A stretch of 13,138 nucleotides of DNA, taken from Collinsella sp. AF02-46-1. Lineage in GTDB: Bacteria; Actinomycetota; Coriobacteriia; Coriobacteriales; Coriobacteriaceae. The notes under the pieces are model-generated. The model was not told where the DNA came from, did no database searches, and was given only the letters and a program-made list of their open reading frames with translations. This document shows positions 7,527-13,138 of the stretch, one piece after another; position 1 is the first letter of the stretch; every line of letters begins with the position of its first letter. The stretch spans positions 1-13,138 of the forward strand of contig CAKXKM010000053.1 in the NCBI GenBank assembly GCA_934876235.1, read 5' to 3'. Both the position numbers and the translations under genes were made by a program.

Positions 7527-7980
7527 ATTTCTTGATTGATTTTGCAAGTTGATATGCAAGAGAGCCCAATGCCGGAATCAATGCCGATGAAGCGGGGATT
7601 AGGGCGGCGGTGAGAGCGGTTGCTCCAACTATGGCGCTCTGCTTAGTAGCTGCCTCTTGTTGTGTCCCCTTCTCATCCCTTTCTTTAAGGGCATTTTGCA
7701 TCTTCTCTAGTTTGGGTGCTACTGGTTGGTCAACGAATAGCTGAATTATTTTTGCCAGATCCTCGTTTCCGCTGACGGCGATTTCGTTGTTGAATACCGC
7801 CCTGATGGCGAGATAGTGCATCTTCGTCATCTGCGTTTTACCCGTCTCAAGGCTGCTGACGGTTTGCTTTGTTATGCCTAGTTCGTTCGCAAGCCGTTCG
7901 CCACTCCAGCCCGCCGCCTTGCGAATGGTTGACAGGTGAGCTTGGAGCCTGCTGACTAGTTCATCATCCGTTGAAGTCAT
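7525..7980 (-). CDS. XRE-family HTH regulator with hydrophobic C-terminal segment
   Basis: This 151-residue protein has an N-terminal helix-turn-helix domain (about residues 10-60). The recognition helices lie around LANELGITKQTVSSLETGK at 30-48, a classic HTH_3/Cro-C1 signature. A short charged linker (95-113) follows. The C-terminus from about residue 114 is a long run of Ala, Leu, Ile, Val and Ser with no charge until the final KSIKK, enough for one membrane segment or a helical hairpin. This suggests a membrane-associated repressor whose activity could be linked to its one-TM neighbour. ATG at 7980 is supported by GAGG five bases upstream. It is the first gene of the - strand module, behind a good promoter with nearby repeats, so autoregulation is likely. 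Lower GC and more A/T-ending codons than the flanking operons fit horizontal acquisition. The HTH assignment is firm; the membrane role is inferred. Confidence 0.85.
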   Translation of the reverse strand: MTSTDDELVSRLQAHLSTIRKAAGWSGERLANELGITKQTVSSLETGKTQMTKMHYLAIRAVFNNEIAVSGNEDLAKIIQLFVDQPVAPKLEKMQNALKERDEKGTQQEAATKQSAIVGATALTAALIPASSALIPALGSLAYQLAKSIKK

Positions 7981-8022
7981 TTCTGCCTCACATATAGTAA
8001 AGAATCCTTATTACTGTCAGAT

Positions 8023-8050
8023 ATTATATACCCAGTCAGAAATTTAGCAA
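8023..8050 (-). promoter_or_regulatory. Sigma-70-type promoter of the XRE module
   Basis: On the - strand TTGCTA (8045-8050) is followed after 16 bases by a consensus TATAAT (8023-8028). The expected transcript start is near 8015, giving a 5' leader of about 35 bases to the XRE ATG. It is the clearest housekeeping promoter in the window. Confidence 0.7.
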
Positions 8051-8052
8051 TT

Positions 8053-8069
8053 ACTAAGTGAGTCTTAGT
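8053..8069. promoter_or_regulatory. Candidate operator: inverted repeat next to the -35 box
   Basis: ACTAAG (8053-8058) and CTTAGT (8064-8069) form a perfect palindrome with a 5-base spacer, two bases upstream of the TTGCTA -35 box. A direct repeat GTCAGA (8016-8021 and 8036-8041) also brackets the -10 box at 20-bp spacing. Either could be the binding site of the XRE protein. Confidence 0.45.
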
Positions 8070-8552
8070 TTATTCGGCTGGCTCCTGAATCTCCTCAGTT
8101 TTAAACTGAATTGAAAACGATACCGACGCCGGTGTCTTGTTCTCATGTTTTAAAGGTATGGGCAGGTATTGTTCGACAGACGATGGCCTCGATGCCGATT
8201 TCATGCATCCCCTCAGGGGTCATCCGTCCAGGAACCTGTTTTCCAATGTTGCGTGGTCAGCGAGACGTGCAAGGAGCACATCGACCGTATGGGCGGCTGT
8301 TATTTCTGCACAGTTGAGAGGGCATCTTGGAAGACGTGTCCATGGCGATTTTGGGAGACGCTAACCGCTTGGATTATAGTGGGCGGTCGGTCTTAGAGGC
8401 CTATGGGTGGGAGATGTTGTTTCACTTACCAACGACTGGCCGGGGTCTGGCTTAACCGACGTGGAACGTGATTGCACCATCTGGTAGCAAGTCGAGTTGC
8501 AGATGAGTACGCCCGATCGTGTGGAATAAGGCTTCAGGAGCGCTCCGCCTGT

Positions 8553-8975
8553 TTACACCCCCGCAATCCCGCGCGTGGCACTCAGCAGCTCGTATTCCCT
8601 CTGACTCCACTGGCACAGCTCGGCCGCGCGTACGGCGTCGCGGCACAGGTCTAGGAACACCTCGGCTCCCTCGCAGAAGCACTCGCGGGCAAAGGCGCCG
8701 GATCCGTCCGCAACGCACACGCCGTCTGTAAACAGCTTCCAGCTGGACGGCTCACGAGAGTCATCTCCGAGCAGCTTGATCTGCAGTACGTGCGGGTCGC
8801 CGGCAGCGCAGAGCTCTTCCTCGAGCGCCTGCACCGTAAAGCGCATCTGATGGGAGAGACTGCTCTTGACCATGGCCGAGGCATAGCCGCTCGGCTCGTC
8901 CAGAAGATGCATTCGTTTTGGCTTGGCTGCCAGGTTGTGGAAGTTGCGCTCACTGCGCACAGAGAAATTGTCCAT
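8553..8975 (-). CDS. 140-aa hypothetical protein
   Basis: I do not recognise this protein. It begins MDNFSVRSERNFHNLA and is soluble, with no signal peptide or membrane segment. The region around residues 36-75 (Met/Leu/Glu-rich, ...QMRFTVQALEEELCAAGDPHVLQIKLLGDD) suggests alternating helix and strand, and several cysteines lie in the C-terminal half (around ARECFCEGAEVFLDLCRDA). The frame stays open far upstream to 9833 through the divergent ATPase gene, but the ATG at 8975 is preceded by AAAGGAG at 5-6 bases and fixes the true start. It is monocistronic and divergent from the AAA ATPase across about 370 bp. High-GC codon use like the core operons suggests a long-resident, lineage-conserved gene. 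Confidence 0.72.
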   Translation of the reverse strand: MDNFSVRSERNFHNLAAKPKRMHLLDEPSGYASAMVKSSLSHQMRFTVQALEEELCAAGDPHVLQIKLLGDDSREPSSWKLFTDGVCVADGSGAFARECFCEGAEVFLDLCRDAVRAAELCQWSQREYELLSATRGIAGV

Positions 8976-9123
8976 ACGGACTCCTTTCATCGATGTTGGC
9001 AGGGCCACCGTGCCTCTTGGCCGGTTGGCGTCGGGATCGTGGAGCCAACTCTCTACCCCGACTCTGGATAAAACGCGCCCGCTCCCTACGGGCACGATGG
9101 AGTCTATCAGCGCGCGCGGGCAC

Positions 9124-9168
9124 AAATCAAGCGCGCTTGCGAAATGACGCGCGGGCGGCGCTTGATTT
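9124..9168. repeat. 11-bp perfect inverted repeat
   Basis: AAATCAAGCGC (9124-9134) recurs inverted as GCGCTTGATTT (9158-9168) around a 23-base, GC-rich centre. There is no T-tract on either side. It sits 27 bp before the tandem array and could be an operator or a structured leader element. Confidence 0.5.
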
Positions 9169-9194
9169 CGCCGGCTGCTGTTAAGCTTAAATTT

Positions 9195-9326
9195 GAAAAA
9201 GTGTCGAAATATCCCGTGTAAAAGTACGGAAAAGTGTTGTAATACACACTTTAAAATCCCGAAAAAGTGTCGAAATAAGCACCTAACAACCACGGAAAAG
9301 TGTATCCTAGTGCTAAAACAGCACGT
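9195..9326 (+). repeat. Four-unit 33-bp tandem array in the ATPase leader
   Basis: Four consecutive 33-bp units start at 9195, 9228, 9261 and 9294, each beginning G(A/G)AAAAGTGT; the GTGT falls at 9201, 9234, 9267 and 9300, exactly 33 bp apart. Units 1 and 3 share GAAAAAGTGTCGAAATA. Units 2 and 4 share GGAAAAGTGT. The remaining ~20 bases of each unit diverge. The array ends 16 bp before the ATG of the ATPase. Spacing near three helical turns would put the conserved decamers on roughly one face of the DNA, typical of cooperative protein binding. Confidence 0.75.
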
Positions 9327-9330
9327 AATA

Positions 9331-9335
9331 AGGGG
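9331..9335 (+). promoter_or_regulatory. RBS setting the ATPase start at 9343
   Basis: AAGGGG lies about 8 bases before the ATG at 9343. The frame is open upstream to a TTG at 9193, but that part is the repeat array and has no ribosome binding site, so I chose the ATG. Confidence 0.6.
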
Positions 9336-9342
9336 TGCGCTT

Positions 9343-10665
9343 ATGCTGCAGAGAAAAGCGAAAGCACGGTTTGAATCTTGGCTTGCCTCGTCGCCCAACA
9401 AGGCTCTTTTGGTCAAGGGCGCCCGACAGGTAGGAAAGTCATATTTGGTCAACGTCTTTGCAAGCGAATCGTTCGAAAATGTCGTGACGTTCGACCTTAT
9501 CGCCGACGCGTCCGTGCGCGATTCGTTTTTGGCGGCAAAAAGCGCGGATGACCTGCTTATGCGCATGTCTATTGCTGCAACGCAGCCGATGGTTGCGAAC
9601 AAGACCGTTGTGGTTATCGACGAGGTACAGCGATGCCCCAACGTAGTGACGTTTATCAAATACCTGGTCCAGCGCGGCGACTTTCGATACATCCTTACCG
9701 GATCGCTCCTTGGTGTTGAGCTCGAGGGCATCGATTCCCTGCCGGTGGGGTATGTCGAGCAGGTCCAGATGTACCCGCTCGACTTTGAGGAGTTCTGCTG
9801 GGCAAGCGGCGTTGCTGCCGGAGCGTTTGACATGCTCAGGGGTTGTCTAAAGGACGAAAAGGAGCTCCCCGGCTATCTGTATGACCGCTTGCTCAATCTG
9901 TTCCATCAGTATGTGGTGGTGGGGGGCATGCCCGACGCGGTCAATTCCTTCTTGGCGACGCGCAATGTCGACGAGGTTCGAAACATCCATCGCGATCTTC
10001 ACGCCCTGTATCGCGATGACATCGCAAAGTACGCTCCGCCTGAGCTACGCTTGGTTATTCGCGATATCTATGATCTGATTCCCAGCGAGGCCGGCTCCAA
10101 AAACAAGCGATTCAAACTGTCATCGATTAACGGTGTCAAACGTTTTTCGCAGGTGACAGATCATTTTCTCTGGCTATCGGAGGCGGGTGTCGCGCTTCCC
10201 GTGTATAACGTAACGGCGCCCGTGGCACCCCTTTTATTGGGGGAGCAACGAAATTTGTTCAAGCTGTTTTACTTGGACACTGGAATGCTCATGTCGTCGT
10301 ATTCCAAAAGGGTCGCCCAAGGCGTTTTTGATGGGGAGGCAGAAGGCCCCTTTGGCATGAACATGGGGGCGGCGTTTGAGGGCTTCGTTGCCCAAGAGCT
10401 CAAAGCCCACGGATTCAGATTGCGCTACTTTACGTCTAAAAAAGTCGGCGAGCTCGATTTTGTGGAGGAGACGCTCGATGGGGAGGTTCTTGCCATCGAG
10501 GTCAAGTCGGGCAAGAGCTTTAAGTCCCATGCGGCGCTCGACAACGCGCTCGCGACGAAGGGCTACGGAATCGATCGCGCCCTGGTACTTGCGGAATGTA
10601 ATCTTCACCGCGATGGTGACGTGCTGTATCTGCCCATCTTTATGGCAGGGCTTTTGGAGCCGTAA
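9343..10665 (+). CDS. AAA ATPase with DUF4143-type C-terminal domain
   Basis: This 440-residue protein belongs to the widespread family of AAA_14 ATPases followed by a DUF4143 domain. Walker A is GARQVGKS at residues 26-33 and Walker B is VVVIDEVQ with Asp93-Glu94. An arginine-containing ILTGSLLG motif, typical of sensor-1 in this family, is near residue 125. The C-terminal domain carries a PD-(D/E)xK nuclease-like pattern: Glu346 (AFEGF), Asp372 (GELDF) and Glu386-x-Lys388 (IEVKSGKS). Such proteins are common, often multicopy and often phase-, stress- or mobile-element-associated in gut bacteria, but their biological role is poorly defined. Length is normal and no key residue is missing. The gene stands alone, with a repeat-array leader suggesting tight or switchable control, and converges on the Pro/Ala-rich gene with a 37-bp gap. 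The family call is strong; the function is unknown. Confidence 0.9.
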   Translation: MLQRKAKARFESWLASSPNKALLVKGARQVGKSYLVNVFASESFENVVTFDLIADASVRDSFLAAKSADDLLMRMSIAATQPMVANKTVVVIDEVQRCPNVVTFIKYLVQRGDFRYILTGSLLGVELEGIDSLPVGYVEQVQMYPLDFEEFCWASGVAAGAFDMLRGCLKDEKELPGYLYDRLLNLFHQYVVVGGMPDAVNSFLATRNVDEVRNIHRDLHALYRDDIAKYAPPELRLVIRDIYDLIPSEAGSKNKRFKLSSINGVKRFSQVTDHFLWLSEAGVALPVYNVTAPVAPLLLGEQRNLFKLFYLDTGMLMSSYSKRVAQGVFDGEAEGPFGMNMGAAFEGFVAQELKAHGFRLRYFTSKKVGELDFVEETLDGEVLAIEVKSGKSFKSHAALDNALATKGYGIDRALVLAECNLHRDGDVLYLPIFMAGLLEP

Positions 10666-10671
10666 CGTGCC

Positions 10672-10686
10672 GCCGGCTCTTCCGGC
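10672..10686. terminator. Small hairpin between convergent genes
   Basis: GCCGG-CTCTT-CCGGC forms a short GC-rich stem in the 37-bp gap between two converging genes. Neither strand has a T-run after it, so a bidirectional terminator is possible but weakly supported. Confidence 0.3.
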
Positions 10687-10702
10687 CCTCCCTTAACCCC
10701 CG

Positions 10703-11686
10703 CTACTCGTCCCCGTCGTTGGGGTCGCCCTTGAGGGTGTTGATGTCCAGGTACTGGTTATCGTCCTCTTTTTGCTGGGTCTCCGACTCCGCTTGGGTGG
10801 GGCCGCGGAACAGCTGGAATCCCTCAAACGCAATGACGCCGAGCAGGGCAATGATAATGGCGATAAAGGCAACCTTGACTGCCTGCGGAAATTCCGAGAA
10901 ACGCAGCGCCTTTTCCTCGGCGTAATAATCGGCAAAGCGCTCTTCGCCCGTGCTTTTGGTATACGCCGGCGCGGACGCGGCCTCCGGGTCATATTCCGGT
11001 GCAGGCGTGGCAGCGTACGGATCGTTGAGATAATCGCTCGATGCGGTGCCATAATCCTCGGTCTCGATGCGACCGGTGCCAGCATAGCCATCGGAATAAT
11101 CGGAATATGCCGCACCGCCCTCATAGTCCGCGGCGCTCGTGTTGGCGGCAAAAAGCGGGTTAACTGGAACATCGAGCGCCGGCATGCCGGTAGAGGTCTC
11201 ATCCAGATCGGTTGCAGCCCAGGAATCGTAGGCAACTTGATGGGCAACGGGCTCGTCGAGCCTTGCGACCGGAGGCTTGCGTGCCGCAGGAACAGGCAAC
11301 TGCTGGGCGCTGTACATAACGGTGCTGTCGGCCGATTTGCCCTGCGTCGCTGCAGCGAGAAATGTTGCCGTCTCGGACGGGTCGCTTGCGGGGCGGGGAG
11401 CGGGCGTGGGCGCCGAAGTGGGTGCGGGCGTAGGCGCGGGCGTCGAAACAGCCGACTGCGCAGGAGTCGGCGCAGATGCGGTCTTAGGCGCAAGTGCGGG
11501 ATTGGGGTTTGACGGGCGAGCCCCGCCGCCCATGAGTTCGTCGGCGGTCCACGGGCGATCATCCATCACGTCGTCAAGGCTCAGCGAAAACAAGTCGTCT
11601 TCACCCTCATCGAACATGCGGTGCACATGTCCACCAATTGCCGGAATCAATCCGCGACCGGTGCATGATGCCTTGCTCAACGCCAT
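10703..11686 (-). CDS. Pro/Ala/Thr-rich single-TM hypothetical protein
   Basis: This 327-residue protein is not recognised. An N-terminal acidic region (around DEGEDDLFSLSLDDVMDD, residues 25-42) leads into a low-complexity Pro-Ala-Thr-Ser stretch (about 65-100). A Tyr/Asp/Ala/Ser-rich segment follows (about 190-260, with YSDYSDGYAG-like repeats). One transmembrane helix lies near residue 280 (VAFIAIIIALLGVIAF), followed by a short charged tail ending in Asp-Glu. No signal peptide is visible, so the long disordered part is probably cytoplasmic and the tail outside. The start ATG at 11686 is supported by AGGGTGG six bases upstream; an internal ATG at residue 24 (MFDEGED) is an alternative. A TATAAT box lies 35 bases upstream. 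The layout resembles cell-envelope or division-associated scaffolds of actinobacteria, but nothing identifies a function. Confidence 0.78.
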   Translation of the reverse strand: MALSKASCTGRGLIPAIGGHVHRMFDEGEDDLFSLSLDDVMDDRPWTADELMGGGARPSNPNPALAPKTASAPTPAQSAVSTPAPTPAPTSAPTPAPRPASDPSETATFLAAATQGKSADSTVMYSAQQLPVPAARKPPVARLDEPVAHQVAYDSWAATDLDETSTGMPALDVPVNPLFAANTSAADYEGGAAYSDYSDGYAGTGRIETEDYGTASSDYLNDPYAATPAPEYDPEAASAPAYTKSTGEERFADYYAEEKALRFSEFPQAVKVAFIAIIIALLGVIAFEGFQLFRGPTQAESETQQKEDDNQYLDINTLKGDPNDGDE

Positions 11687-11720
11687 TCTGTTCCACCCTT
11701 TCGAAATACTAATGACATCG

Positions 11721-11738
11721 ATTATATGGAACTTTCCA
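11721..11738 (-). promoter_or_regulatory. -10 box and palindrome upstream of the Pro/Ala-rich gene
   Basis: TATAAT on the - strand (11721-11726) lies 34 bases before the ATG. A 12-bp palindrome TGGAA-AG-TTCCA (11727-11738) sits directly upstream of it in the -10/-35 spacer, a place where a repressor would block transcription. No good -35 hexamer is visible. Confidence 0.4.
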
Positions 11739-11809
11739 AGCGGCTCGGTCTTGGATCCATGCTTTCCAGAACTCGCGCCCAAAAGGGGAGAGGCAATCCA
11801 GGCGAGTGC

Positions 11810-12463
11810 CTACTTGTCGCCTGCTGCCGCCTTGGCCTCATTGAGGTAGCTATAGAAGCTGTACTTGGAGATGCCAAAGAACTCGCAGGCGCGCTCGCTC
11901 GACTTGGAAATGAGGAAGGCGCCGCGACGGTCAAGGTAGCCAATGGCACGAATGCGCTCGTCTTTGGTCATGAGTGCCGCGGGCTTGCCCACAAACTGCT
12001 CGCACTCGTGCAGCAGGTCTTCGAGCAGGTCGCCGATGTTCTTGGTAATGGGCTCGGGTTCGGTATAGCCCGTGCCGCCGGTGCCGGTAAAGGCGTCGAG
12101 CGAACGCTCAAAAGCCTTCATAAGCGTAATGTCAAAGTTGATGCCCAAAATGCCGACGGGCTTGCCCTCATCGTTGCGGATAAAGATGGTCGAGGACTTG
12201 AGCAGCTTGCCATCGGCGGTTTTGGTGAGGTACGGCTCGCGGTCGTGCACGTCGGCGGTGCCCTCGTGCATGGATTCAAGCACAATATGGCTGGGGCCGT
12301 CACCCAGTTTGCGCCCGCTGACGTGGCCGTTTTCGATCACCACGATGGAGTGGTCCACGTCCTCGGTCTCCAGATCGTGGACGACGACTTCGCAGTTGGG
12401 GCCAAATTGGAGCGCCAGGCCGTGTGCAAGGCGCTTATAAAACTCAATCTGTGCGGGGGTCAT
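11810..12463 (-). CDS. YheO/DauR-family PAS-HTH transcriptional regulator
   Basis: This 217-residue DNA-binding regulator has a YheO-like PAS domain followed by the DauR-type helix-turn-helix. The PAS-like part (residues about 1-120) includes CEVVVHDLE near the start and GILGINFDIT near residue 105, hallmarks of the YheO family. The C-terminal HTH_22 region (about 165-210) ends with CEFFGISKYSFYSYLNEAK, the family recognition helix. ATG at 12463 is preceded by AGGAAGG at suitable distance; a longer reading from 12493 lacks this. The gene is divergent from ygeX/dpaL across 277 bp, and YheO-like regulators are commonly found next to that gene. It likely senses a small amino-acid or purine-derived ligand and controls ygeX and perhaps the whole purine-degradation locus. 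E. coli instead places a sigma-54-type activator (YgeV) in its cluster, so regulation here differs. Confidence 0.88.
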   Translation of the reverse strand: MTPAQIEFYKRLAHGLALQFGPNCEVVVHDLETEDVDHSIVVIENGHVSGRKLGDGPSHIVLESMHEGTADVHDREPYLTKTADGKLLKSSTIFIRNDEGKPVGILGINFDITLMKAFERSLDAFTGTGGTGYTEPEPITKNIGDLLEDLLHECEQFVGKPAALMTKDERIRAIGYLDRRGAFLISKSSERACEFFGISKYSFYSYLNEAKAAAGDK

Positions 12464-12582
12464 GGGTGCCTTCCTAAAAATTAGTTTGGGCACACTTTGC
12501 CATAAACCACACTTGTTCGCAAATAACGAAAGCGTCGCTGCGTTATGTGACCGTTCGGCGGCGAAAAGGTACCGATTACGGC

Positions 12583-12597
12583 AACAAACAATTTGTT
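12583..12597. promoter_or_regulatory. Candidate operator 1, AACAAA-N3-TTTGTT
   Basis: A perfect 6+6 palindrome with spacer CAA lies 144 bases before the ygeX start. An identical palindrome with a different spacer occurs 51 bp downstream, so chance is unlikely. It is a probable binding site of the adjacent YheO-type regulator. Confidence 0.6.
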
Positions 12598-12633
12598 AGG
12601 TTTGCCAATCAAAAAGTGTGATAGAACAGTACT

Positions 12634-12648
12634 AACAAACTTTTTGTT
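12634..12648. promoter_or_regulatory. Candidate operator 2, AACAAA-N3-TTTGTT
   Basis: This is the second perfect copy, with spacer CTT, 93 bases before the ygeX start. Its centre is 51 bp from copy 1, close to five helical turns, as expected for two dimers on the same DNA face. Confidence 0.6.
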
Positions 12649-12740
12649 TGGCATCCACATAAAAGTTTAGCCGCATGAATGGGAATGGGCTGAAACGCGT
12701 ATGCGGGGGCCGGCAAGAGAGGACTTAAGGAGTTCACCGT

Positions 12741-13138
12741 ATGGCCGATAAGATCCAGTGGGCGGGCAACACGATGCCCAAGAGCGATGACAAGCACTTG
12801 GGAATCATGAGCCTCGACCACGTGAAGAAGGCCCGCGCCTTCCACCAGTCGTTCCCCCAGTACACCGTCACTCCGCTTGCCCGCCTGGATGGCCAGGCCG
12901 CGCGCCTGGGCCTGTCCAACCTGTGCGTTAAGGACGAGAGCTATCGCTTTGGCCTCAACGCCTTTAAGGTCCTGGGCGGTTCGTTTGCCATGGCCAACTA
13001 CATTGCCGACGAGACCGGCAAGGACGTTGCCGAGTGCACCTTCGATTACCTGACCTCCGATCAGCTTGCCAAGGACTTTGGCCAGGCTACCTTCTTTACC
13101 GCCACCGACGGCAACCATGGCCGCGGCGTGGCATGGGC
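12741..13138 (+). CDS. ygeX: Diaminopropionate ammonia-lyase, 3' end cut by window
   Basis: This PLP enzyme (YgeX/DpaL) converts 2,3-diaminopropionate to pyruvate and two ammonia. It starts at ATG 12741 behind AAGGAG and runs off the window after 132 codons of an expected ~400. The PLP-lysine motif FGLNAFKVLGG places Lys76 as the Schiff-base residue, and ATDGNHGRGVAW at about 121-132 matches the Asp-Gly-Asn-His phosphate/active-site loop of the family (the conserved Asp is residue 123). It belongs with ygeW, ygeY, ssnA, hyuA, ygfK and xanthine dehydrogenase genes in the anaerobic purine/urate breakdown set, so further genes of that set probably lie to the right. Control is likely by the divergent YheO-type regulator. 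The assignment is strong from the visible third. Confidence 0.92.
   Translation, partial: MADKIQWAGNTMPKSDDKHLGIMSLDHVKKARAFHQSFPQYTVTPLARLDGQAARLGLSNLCVKDESYRFGLNAFKVLGGSFAMANYIADETGKDVAECTFDYLTSDQLAKDFGQATFFTATDGNHGRGVAW

Larger units (their letters stand above)
7981..8552. other. 572-bp gene-poor stretch upstream of the XRE module
   Basis: The first 90 bp hold the promoter and repeats of the XRE module. The rest (8070-8552) shows several overlapping short ORFs without ribosome binding sites. Two patches read slightly like protein: a Cys-rich patch near 8250-8340 (+ strand; SETCKEHIDRMGGCYFC) and a short - strand tail ending at 8452 (HTIGRTHLQLDLLPDGAITF). They may be remnants of decayed genes or chance. 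I see no RNA gene. Confidence 0.4.
8976..9342. other. Divergent intergenic region with inverted repeat and tandem array
   Basis: This 367-bp region between two divergent genes must hold both promoters. GC content drops sharply at about 9181, from a GCGC-rich block to an A-rich leader. It contains an 11-bp inverted repeat and a four-unit 33-bp tandem array (listed separately). I could not pick convincing -35/-10 pairs for either gene. Confidence 0.5.
12464..12740. promoter_or_regulatory. Divergent control region of regulator and ygeX
   Basis: This A/T-rich 277-bp region must hold both divergent promoters. Besides the two 15-bp palindromes, the heptamer CACACTT occurs at 12491 and 12508 near the regulator and inverted (AAGTGTG) at 12614, between the palindromes. 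I see no convincing consensus -35/-10 pair, which would fit an activator-dependent promoter. AAGGAG before the ATG at 12741 is a good ribosome binding site. Confidence 0.5.

Noticed and set aside
8169..8396. Cys-rich 75-codon frame on the + strand
   Set aside because: It has no ribosome binding site and competes with two overlapping frames. The composition is unusual but gives no family, so it is noted only as a possible remnant.
9195..9326. CRISPR array
   Set aside because: Only about 10 bases per unit are conserved, the units alternate between two types, there are four of them, and no cas gene is nearby.
9193..9342. 50-residue N-terminal extension of the ATPase with 11-residue repeats
   Set aside because: It starts at TTG without a ribosome binding site and consists only of the DNA repeat array; family members start near MLQRK-like sequence.
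8976..9833. Extension of the 140-aa - strand gene to 426 codons
   Set aside because: It would run antisense through the Walker motifs of the ATPase, and the ATG at 8975 has a near-ideal ribosome binding site.
11726..12484. 252-codon + strand frame
   Set aside because: It is antisense to the YheO-type regulator, whose domains and start are clear.
12609..13118. 169-codon - strand frame
   Set aside because: It is antisense to ygeX and its upstream region and has no ribosome binding site.

Overview
The window is high-GC chromosomal DNA from an anaerobic actinobacterium. Gene content, codon use and promoter/RBS style suggest Coriobacteriia, most likely Collinsella or a close relative; this is inference from memory, as no rRNA or other taxonomic marker is present.

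Left part (1-6178, + strand): a compact three-gene operon with 11-12 bp gaps. It holds the 3' ~95% of ygfK (flavin/Fe-S NAD(P)H oxidoreductase, 5' end cut by the window), a 159-aa protein with four [4Fe-4S] motifs, and an xdhD-like selenium-dependent xanthine dehydrogenase/purine hydroxylase that has [2Fe-2S] and molybdopterin domains but no FAD domain. The layout suggests an electron wire: purine oxidation at the Mo centre, 2Fe-2S, the ferredoxin-like protein, then YgfK flavin and NAD(P). A good intrinsic terminator lies about 70 bp after the operon.

Right edge (11810-13138): a YheO/DauR-type PAS-HTH regulator (- strand) is divergent from ygeX/dpaL (diaminopropionate ammonia-lyase, cut by the window end). 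ygfK, xdhD and ygeX all belong to the anaerobic purine/uric-acid degradation gene set of gut bacteria, so the window appears to hold two arms of that locus. The ygeX intergenic region carries two copies of the palindrome AACAAA-N3-TTTGTT, 51 bp apart, which are strong operator candidates.

Middle (6179-11809): unrelated genes separate the two arms. (a) A gene-free stretch holds two oppositely oriented REP-like palindromes, a third perfect hairpin and a possible gene tail. (b) A lower-GC, - strand module encodes an XRE repressor with a hydrophobic C-terminal segment, a translationally coupled one-TM protein that starts at TTG, and a 72-aa acidic protein. It has its own TTGCTA-N16-TATAAT promoter with a palindrome next to it. 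It is unrecognised and is the best candidate here for an undescribed system. (c) A 572-bp gene-poor gap is followed by a 140-aa orphan protein (- strand). (d) Divergent from it is an AAA ATPase/DUF4143-type gene whose leader holds four 33-bp tandem units. (e) A Pro/Ala/Thr-rich single-TM protein (- strand) lies next to the regulator. Many long antisense ORFs in the GC-rich genes are shadows and are not annotated.
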